Source: Candidatus Scybalomonas excrementavium (GTDB taxonomy: Bacteria > Bacillota > Clostridia > Lachnospirales > Lachnospiraceae). From it: a stretch of DNA of 18,021 nt. Below, piece after piece: positions 13,127 to 18,021 of the stretch (position 1 is the first letter of the stretch; the number at the start of each line of letters is the position of its first letter). The position numbers were made by a program, and so were the translations under genes. Under the pieces are notes generated by a model. It ran no database searches and was not told the DNA's origin. It saw nothing but the letters and a program-made list of their open reading frames with translations. Where the stretch lies: the NCBI GenBank assembly GCA_017694765.1, contig JADIML010000085.1, positions 1-18,021 of the forward strand, written 5' to 3'.

Positions 13127-14212
13127 ATGGATTACAAAATTGGAGTAATAAAAGGTGATGGAATTGGTCCAGAAATTGTAACAGAGGCAATGAAAGTTTT
13201 GAATAAAATAGGAGAGGTATATGGACATCAATTTTATTATCAAGAAATTTTATTAGGTGGGGCATCAATTGATGTTTACGGAGTGCCATTATCCGATGAG
13301 TCATTACAGCTTGCCAGAGAAAGTGAAGCCATTCTCATGGGGTCTATTGGTGGAAATACAACGACTTCTCCATGGTATCAACTACCACCTAACTTACGTC
13401 CAGAAGCTGGATTACTGAAACTTAGAAAAGAGCTAGGCTTATTTGCCAATATGCGTCCTGCCTATTTATATAAAGAACTAGAAGGAGCTTGTCCGTTGAA
13501 AAAAGAGATTTCAGAACAGGGATTTGATCTAGTCATTATGAGAGAGTTGACAGGAGGGCTGTACTTTGGAGAAAGAAAGACAGAAGAAATCGATGGTGTA
13601 CGATATGCAACCGATACGTTGACTTATAACGAAGATGAAATTCGCAGAATTGCAATTCGTGGCTTTGATATTGCAAGGCAGAGAAGAAAGAAGCTAACAA
13701 GTGTAGATAAGGCAAATGTACTGGATTCTTCAAGGCTTTGGAGAGAAATTGTGACAGATGTAGCGAAAGATTATCCTGATGTCACCTTAGAACATATGCT
13801 TGTGGATAATTGTGCGATGCAATTAGTAAGAGATCCAGCGCAGTTCGATGTGATTTTAACAGAAAATATGTTTGGAGATATTTTATCTGATGAAGCAAGT
13901 ATGATAACTGGCTCAATCGGAATGTTATCTTCTGCAAGTTTACGAGATGATCCATTCGGACTTTATGAGCCAAGTCATGGTTCTGCACCTGATATTGCAG
14001 GACAAAATATTGCAAACCCAATTGCGACTATTTTATCAGCTGCGATGATGTTACGTTATTCCTTTCAGTTAGAAAAAGAGGCAGAGGCAGTTGAGAAAGC
14101 AGTCCAAATTGTATTAGAAGAAGGATATCGTACGATAGATATCCATTCAGACAACACAAAACTTGTTGGAACGAAGGAAATGGGTGACTTCATTACCAAA
14201 AGAATTTTATAG
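13127..14212 (+). CDS. leuB: 3-isopropylmalate dehydrogenase
   Basis: This NAD-dependent enzyme of leucine biosynthesis oxidises and decarboxylates 3-isopropylmalate to 2-oxoisocaproate in the cytoplasm. Its 361 residues are the normal length. Visible family features are the N-terminal IGVIKGDGIGPE (5-16), the substrate arginines in LRPEAGLLKLRKELGLFANMRP (R91, R100, R110) and R139 in MRELTGGLYFGE with Y146. K195 lies in VDKANVLD and D227 in VDNCAMQL. The metal-binding aspartates of GDILSDEAS are D251 and D255, and the nucleotide loop is EPSHGSAPDIAGQNIANP (281-298). The leucine-type signature separates it from isocitrate dehydrogenase. The GGGAG ribosome site lies about 6 bases before the ATG. 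It is first in a leuB-ilvD-ilvB operon behind a structured leader. leuA and leuCD are not adjacent. Confidence 0.97.
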   Translation: MDYKIGVIKGDGIGPEIVTEAMKVLNKIGEVYGHQFYYQEILLGGASIDVYGVPLSDESLQLARESEAILMGSIGGNTTTSPWYQLPPNLRPEAGLLKLRKELGLFANMRPAYLYKELEGACPLKKEISEQGFDLVIMRELTGGLYFGERKTEEIDGVRYATDTLTYNEDEIRRIAIRGFDIARQRRKKLTSVDKANVLDSSRLWREIVTDVAKDYPDVTLEHMLVDNCAMQLVRDPAQFDVILTENMFGDILSDEASMITGSIGMLSSASLRDDPFGLYEPSHGSAPDIAGQNIANPIATILSAAMMLRYSFQLEKEAEAVEKAVQIVLEEGYRTIDIHSDNTKLVGTKEMGDFITKRIL

Positions 14213-14254
14213 TGTTTATAAAAGATAGAAAAAAGATAGAAAGAGGGAAAGATT

Positions 14255-15925
14255 ATGATTAGTGATAACGCAAGAAAAGGTGATCAACAAGCACCGGGAC
14301 GCTCTTTACTTAGAGCTTTAGGACATACAGATGAGGATATGAAACGTCCTATGATTGGAATTGTTAGTTCTTATAATGAAATTGTACCAGGACATATGAA
14401 TTTAGATAAAATTGTAGATGCCGTTAAACTTGGAGTTGCCATGGCAGGAGGAACACCAGTTGTATTCCCAGCTATAGCAGTTTGTGATGGGATTGCAATG
14501 GGACATATAGGAATGAAATATTCTCTTGTCACAAGAGATCTCATTTGCGATTCTACAGAAGCAATGGCAGTTGCACATCAGTTTGATGGGCTTGTTATGG
14601 TTCCAAACTGTGATAAAAATGTTCCGGGGCTTTTAATGGCAGCAGCTCGTGTTAATATTCCGACTATTTTTGTAAGTGGAGGACCAATGCTTGCTGGAAG
14701 AGTGAATGGAGAGAAGACAAGTTTATCTAGTATGTTTGAAGCAGTTGGTTCTTATACAGCAGGAAAGATTACAAAAGAACAGTTAAAAGAGATGGAAGAA
14801 AAAACTTGTCCAACTTGTGGTTCTTGTTCTGGAATGTATACAGCAAATAGTATGAACTGTTTAACTGAAGCTCTTGGAATGGGATTAAAAGGAAATGGTA
14901 CGATTCCAGCCGTTTACTCTGAGAGAATTCGCCTTGCGAAATTGGCAGGTATGCAAATTATGGAATTAGTGCGTAACAATATTTGCCCAAGAGATATTAT
15001 GACTGAAAAAGCATTTTATAACGCAATGACAGTGGATATGGCACTTGGATGTTCAACCAATTCAATGCTTCATTTACCTGCAATCGCTCATGAGGCAGGA
15101 GTTCATATGGACATGGAAATTGCCAATGAAATTAGTGCAAAAACACCAAATCTTTGTCATCTAGCACCAGCTGGACGCACTTACATAGAAGAGTTAAATG
15201 AAGCAGGTGGTGTCTATGCTGTTATGAACGAATTAAATAAGAAACAATTATTACATACCGATGCATTAACAGTGACAGGACTTACAATGGGAGAAAATAT
15301 AGAAGGTTGTATCAATAAAGATCCAGAAGTAATTCGTCCAATTGAAAATCCATATAGTAAGACAGGTGGAATTGCAGTTTTAAAAGGAAACTTAGCTCCA
15401 GATACTGGAATTGTAAAACGCTCTGCAGTTTGTGATGAAATGCTTGTCCATGAAGGACCTGCTCGTGTTTTTGATTGTGAAGATGATGCAATTCAAGCCA
15501 TCAAAGGAGGAGTCATTTGTCCGGGCGATGTTATTATTATTCGTTATGAAGGACCAAAAGGTGGACCGGGAATGAGAGAAATGTTAAATCCAACTTCAGC
15601 CATTATGGGAATGGGACTTGGTTCCTCTGTTGCCTTAATTACAGATGGAAGATTTTCAGGTGCGTCAAGAGGGGCTGTTATTGGACATGTGTCACCAGAA
15701 GCAGCCGTTGGTGGACCGATCGCACTGGTAGAAGAAGGGGATATCATTTCCATTGATATTCCAAATAATTCTTTACATGTCAACATATCAGAAGAAGAGA
15801 TGCAGCAAAGAAGGGAAAAATGGACACCAAGAGAACCAAAAGTTACCACAGGGTATTTAGCAAGATATGCTTCTATGGTAACTTCTGGAAATCGTGGTGC
15901 AATTCTTGAAATTCCTTCTAAATAA
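14255..15925 (+). CDS. ilvD: Dihydroxy-acid dehydratase
   Basis: This iron-sulfur enzyme dehydrates 2,3-dihydroxyisovalerate and its methylvalerate analogue to the 2-oxo acids in valine, leucine and isoleucine synthesis. Its 556 residues match the family. The cluster cysteines are visible as C77 (VCDGIAMGH), C119 (PNCDKN) and C191 (CGSCSGMYTANSMN). K121, directly after C119-D120, is the lysine that is carbamylated to hold the Mg ion in this family. The C-terminal part carries the conserved EGPKGGPGMREM and DGRFSGASRG blocks. The start has GAGGG about 8 bases upstream. It lies 42 bases after leuB and 64 before ilvB, so the three genes are one operon. Dependence on an Fe-S cluster makes it oxygen-sensitive, in keeping with an anaerobe. 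Confidence 0.98.
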   Translation: MISDNARKGDQQAPGRSLLRALGHTDEDMKRPMIGIVSSYNEIVPGHMNLDKIVDAVKLGVAMAGGTPVVFPAIAVCDGIAMGHIGMKYSLVTRDLICDSTEAMAVAHQFDGLVMVPNCDKNVPGLLMAAARVNIPTIFVSGGPMLAGRVNGEKTSLSSMFEAVGSYTAGKITKEQLKEMEEKTCPTCGSCSGMYTANSMNCLTEALGMGLKGNGTIPAVYSERIRLAKLAGMQIMELVRNNICPRDIMTEKAFYNAMTVDMALGCSTNSMLHLPAIAHEAGVHMDMEIANEISAKTPNLCHLAPAGRTYIEELNEAGGVYAVMNELNKKQLLHTDALTVTGLTMGENIEGCINKDPEVIRPIENPYSKTGGIAVLKGNLAPDTGIVKRSAVCDEMLVHEGPARVFDCEDDAIQAIKGGVICPGDVIIIRYEGPKGGPGMREMLNPTSAIMGMGLGSSVALITDGRFSGASRGAVIGHVSPEAAVGGPIALVEEGDIISIDIPNNSLHVNISEEEMQQRREKWTPREPKVTTGYLARYASMVTSGNRGAILEIPSK

Positions 15926-15935
15926 TAAATAGATA

Positions 15936-15953
15936 GCACTTTTAAGAAGGTGC
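15936..15953 (+). other. Small hairpin between ilvD and ilvB
   Basis: GCACTTT (15936-15942) pairs with AAGGTGC (15947-15953) over 7 bp with one G.U pair and a 4-base loop. There is no T run, so it is not a terminator. It may modulate mRNA stability between the two cistrons. Confidence 0.35.
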
Positions 15954-15989
15954 GTTTACCATTGTAATATCGAAGAGGGAGGAAAGTCG

Positions 15990-17675
15990 ATGAAACAATT
16001 AACCGGAGCAGAAATTGTAATTGAATGTTTAAAAGAACAAGGGGTAGATACTGTTTTTGGGTATCCAGGAGGAGCAATTTTAAATATTTATGATGCCCTA
16101 TATAAACAAAGTGATATCAGGCATATTTTAACATCTCATGAACAAGGTGCTTCCCATGCAGCCGATGGTTATGCAAGGGCGACAGGGAAAGTAGGAGTTT
16201 GTATGGCAACGTCAGGACCGGGTGCAACTAATTTAGTTACAGGGATTGCAACTGCTTATATGGACTCTATTCCAATGGTTGCCATTACTGCGAATGTGGC
16301 AGTATCGATCTTAGGAAAAGATAGTTTTCAAGAAGTAGATATTTCAGGGGTTGTTATGCCAATTAGTAAACATAGTTATATTGTAAAAGATATTCGAGAT
16401 TTAGCTGATACGATTCGAAAGGCTTTTATGATTGCAAGAACAGGAAGACCGGGTCCTGTTCTTGTTGATATTACAAAGGATGTTACAGCTGCAATTGGTG
16501 AGTATGAGCCAAAGTCTGTAGAAAATTCAATCGCATATACGAAGGAAGTTACCGATCAAGTAATTGAAAATGCCATTGCTATGATTCAACAATCCAAAAA
16601 GCCATATTTGATGATAGGTGGTGGAACGATTTTATCTAATGCAAGTAAAGAAGTAGCAGAGTTCATAGAAAAGGTCGATCTTCCAGTATGTGACACATTA
16701 ATGGGGAAGGGAGCATTTGATGGTGCTTCTCCTCGTTATACAGGAATGATTGGGATGCATGGGACAAAAGCTACAAACTTTGGAGTAACCGAGTGTGATT
16801 TGCTAATTGTATTAGGAGCTAGATTTAGCGATAGAGTTTGTGCAGATGCCAATCGATTTGCAGCAAAAGCTAAAATTTTACAAATTGATATCGATGAGGC
16901 AGAAGTGAATAAAAATAAAATTGTAGATGAAAGTATCATTGGAGATATTAAATATATTTTACAAAAAATCAATCAAAAACTAGAACCAATGAAGCATACA
17001 CAATGGATGGAGTACATAAAGAACTTAAAAACAAAGTATCCATTAACTTATAAACGTACAAAGTTAAGTGGACCAGCCATTGTTGAAACGATTAGTGAAA
17101 TAACCGATGGAAATGCGATTCTTTCAACAGATGTTGGACAGCATCAGATGTGGACAGCGCAGTTTTATCAATTTCGTTCTCCAAGAACATTTTTAACATC
17201 TGGTGGTCTTGGAACGATGGGCTATGGTCTTGGAGCAGCTATGGGAGCAAAAATGGGATGTCCAAATAAAACGGTTATTAATATCGCAGGTGATGGTTGT
17301 TTTCGAATGAATCTGAATGAACTAGCAACATTATCTCGCTATGAAATACCTGTTATTGAGATTGTTTTTAATAATCAGGTGCTTGGTATGGTGCGACAGT
17401 GGCAATCCCTTTTTTATGAAGAGCGATATTCTTATACCAATTTAAAGGATAAAGTAGATTTTGTAAAAGTAGCAGAAGGTTTAGGAGTAAAAGCAGTTCG
17501 TGTAGAAACACTAGAAGAATTTAAGAAAGCATTTCAAGAAGCGATTGCGCAAAAAATACCAGTGGTGATTGAATGTATGCTCAACCAAGATGATAAAGTA
17601 TGGCCGATGTGTGCACCTGGAACTTCCATACAAGATGCCTTTAGCGAAGAAGATTTAGTGAGTAAATTGGAATAA
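15990..17675 (+). CDS. ilvB: Acetolactate synthase, large (catalytic) subunit
   Basis: This thiamine-diphosphate enzyme joins two pyruvates to 2-acetolactate, or pyruvate with 2-oxobutyrate, at the first common step of valine, leucine and isoleucine synthesis. It has 561 residues. The N-terminal Pyr domain has GYPGGAILNIYDAL (24-37) and the catalytic E51 in SHEQGASHAADGYAR. The FQE motif is F113-Q114-E115. The C-terminal PP domain carries the thiamine motif beginning GDG (434-436) and ending at N461-N462, then QVLGMVRQWQ. Where many synthases read GQV, this protein has A101-N102-V103. GGGAGG lies 7 bases before the ATG. It is the last gene of leuB-ilvD-ilvB; no intrinsic terminator is evident behind it. 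The regulatory small subunit (ilvN/ilvH) is not next to it. A catabolic AlsS role is less likely given the biosynthetic neighbours. Confidence 0.96.
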   Translation: MKQLTGAEIVIECLKEQGVDTVFGYPGGAILNIYDALYKQSDIRHILTSHEQGASHAADGYARATGKVGVCMATSGPGATNLVTGIATAYMDSIPMVAITANVAVSILGKDSFQEVDISGVVMPISKHSYIVKDIRDLADTIRKAFMIARTGRPGPVLVDITKDVTAAIGEYEPKSVENSIAYTKEVTDQVIENAIAMIQQSKKPYLMIGGGTILSNASKEVAEFIEKVDLPVCDTLMGKGAFDGASPRYTGMIGMHGTKATNFGVTECDLLIVLGARFSDRVCADANRFAAKAKILQIDIDEAEVNKNKIVDESIIGDIKYILQKINQKLEPMKHTQWMEYIKNLKTKYPLTYKRTKLSGPAIVETISEITDGNAILSTDVGQHQMWTAQFYQFRSPRTFLTSGGLGTMGYGLGAAMGAKMGCPNKTVINIAGDGCFRMNLNELATLSRYEIPVIEIVFNNQVLGMVRQWQSLFYEERYSYTNLKDKVDFVKVAEGLGVKAVRVETLEEFKKAFQEAIAQKIPVVIECMLNQDDKVWPMCAPGTSIQDAFSEEDLVSKLE

Positions 17676-17763
17676 ATAAAGCAAATTATTATATATTTCT
17701 AAGGAGAAGACATAGAGTTATCAACTAATTTTCGATAAATTTTTAAGAAATAGAAGAAAAATA

Positions 17764-17797
17764 TTGACGAATGTACGTGGATGAAGTACAATTGTAC
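17764..17797 (+). promoter_or_regulatory. serC promoter with overlapping GTAC palindrome
   Basis: TTGACG (17764-17769), 17 bases and TACAAT (17787-17792) form a good sigma-A promoter. The perfect palindrome GTACAATTGTAC (17786-17797) overlaps the -10, and TGTAC-N9-GTACA (17772-17790) lies within the spacer and -10. These are well placed for a repressor. Transcription would start near 17799, about 70 bases before the start codon. Confidence 0.65.
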
Positions 17798-17868
17798 GCA
17801 ATAAACTTTGTTCAACGAATGAGTTAGAGTGTAATAGTGAAGAATTGAGAAAAAGGAGGAACATGGAA

Positions 17869-18021
17869 GTGGGAAGGATTTATAATTTTTCAGCAGGACC
17901 AGCAGTATTACCAGAGGAAGTATTACGTTCAGCTGCAGAAGAAATGCTAGATTACAAAGGAACTGGGATGTCTGTTATGGAGATGAGTCACCGTTCGAAA
18001 GCATTTGAAGACATTTTAGAG
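17869..18021 (+). CDS. serC: Phosphoserine aminotransferase, N-terminal part (3' end outside window)
   Basis: SerC is a pyridoxal-phosphate enzyme that converts 3-phosphohydroxypyruvate to phosphoserine in serine synthesis. Only about 51 residues are present. They read GRIYNFSAGPAVLPEEVL and then DYKGTGMSVMEMSHRSKAFEDI, a diagnostic SerC N-terminus. I prefer the GTG at 17869. AGGAGG (17854-17859) lies 9 bases before it, and the protein would begin M-GRIYNFSAGP, like other SerC proteins. The in-frame ATG at 17863 is only 3 bases from AGGAGG and would add two unusual residues, but it remains possible. It has its own promoter and so is probably separate from ilvB. The catalytic lysine lies beyond the window. 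Confidence 0.95.
   Translation, partial: MGRIYNFSAGPAVLPEEVLRSAAEEMLDYKGTGMSVMEMSHRSKAFEDILE

Noticed and set aside
12995..13243. Minus-strand frame covering the leuB leader and gene start
   Set aside because: The predicted product is rich in Tyr, Phe and Leu with no domain; it arises from the AT-rich leader read in reverse.
14218..14246. Direct repeat of AAAGATAGAAA-like units between leuB and ilvD
   Set aside because: Short purine-rich sequence common before ribosome sites here; similar text occurs at about 985-1015 without any structure.
15544..16077. A 177-codon minus-strand open frame across the end of ilvD and start of ilvB
   Set aside because: It lies antisense to two certain genes, has no ribosome site and no recognisable domain; it mirrors their codon pattern.
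17676..17763. Terminator behind ilvB
   Set aside because: Only AT-rich sequence without a convincing stem followed by a T run was found, so none is annotated.

Overview
The window reads as low-GC Gram-positive (Firmicutes) DNA, most likely a gut-type Clostridia such as Lachnospiraceae. The evidence is AT-rich intergenic DNA, AGGAGG-type ribosome binding sites 6-9 bases before most starts, sigma-A-type promoters, A/T-flanked hairpin terminators, and the gene content: a PTS beta-glucoside system, FeoA-FeoA-FeoB with a small Cys-rich partner, a YitT protein, a DUF378 protein and a stand-alone F420-ligase homologue. The family-level placement is inference. I see no mobile elements, CRISPR arrays, tRNA or rRNA genes.

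Layout. (1) 1-3217 (+): end of a beta-glucoside PTS EIIBC gene, a GH1 6-phospho-beta-glucosidase and a HAD hydrolase, closed by a terminator at about 3240-3290. This is a small operon for importing and splitting phosphorylated beta-glucosides. (2) 3328-5325 (-): a FUSC/aromatic-acid-exporter-like membrane protein with its own promoter. (3) 5587-7796 (+): a YitT membrane protein, then a CofE-like (F420 glutamate ligase fold) protein with its own promoter. (4) 7949-8317 (-) and 8571-11482 (+): a short DtxR-family repressor divergent from an iron-uptake operon, feoA-feoA-feoB plus a 59-residue Cys-rich membrane peptide. Three DtxR/IdeR-like boxes lie in front of the first feoA and in front of feoB. 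(5) 11604-12796 (-): a DUF378 protein and a LysR regulator. (6) 13127-17675 (+): leuB-ilvD-ilvB, branched-chain amino-acid biosynthesis, divergent from the LysR gene. A T-N11-A palindrome lies between them, and the roughly 160-nt leader holds a tiny Ile/Leu-containing ORF and competing hairpins. (7) 17869-end (+): start of serC with a clear promoter overlapped by a GTAC palindrome.

How it fits together. The iron block is a self-contained regulon: metal-sensing repressor, its likely operators, the Fe(II) transporter and accessory proteins. In the leucine/valine block the divergent LysR protein is the obvious candidate regulator of leuB-ilvD-ilvB. leuA, leuC, leuD, ilvC and the small acetolactate synthase subunit are not here and must lie elsewhere.

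I found no convincing wholly new multi-gene system. The points most worth following are the CofE-like protein of unknown role, the DtxR boxes with a repressor whose metal ligands mix MntR and DtxR features, the structured leuB leader without a T-box, and a repeated bidirectional terminator found twice in convergent gaps.
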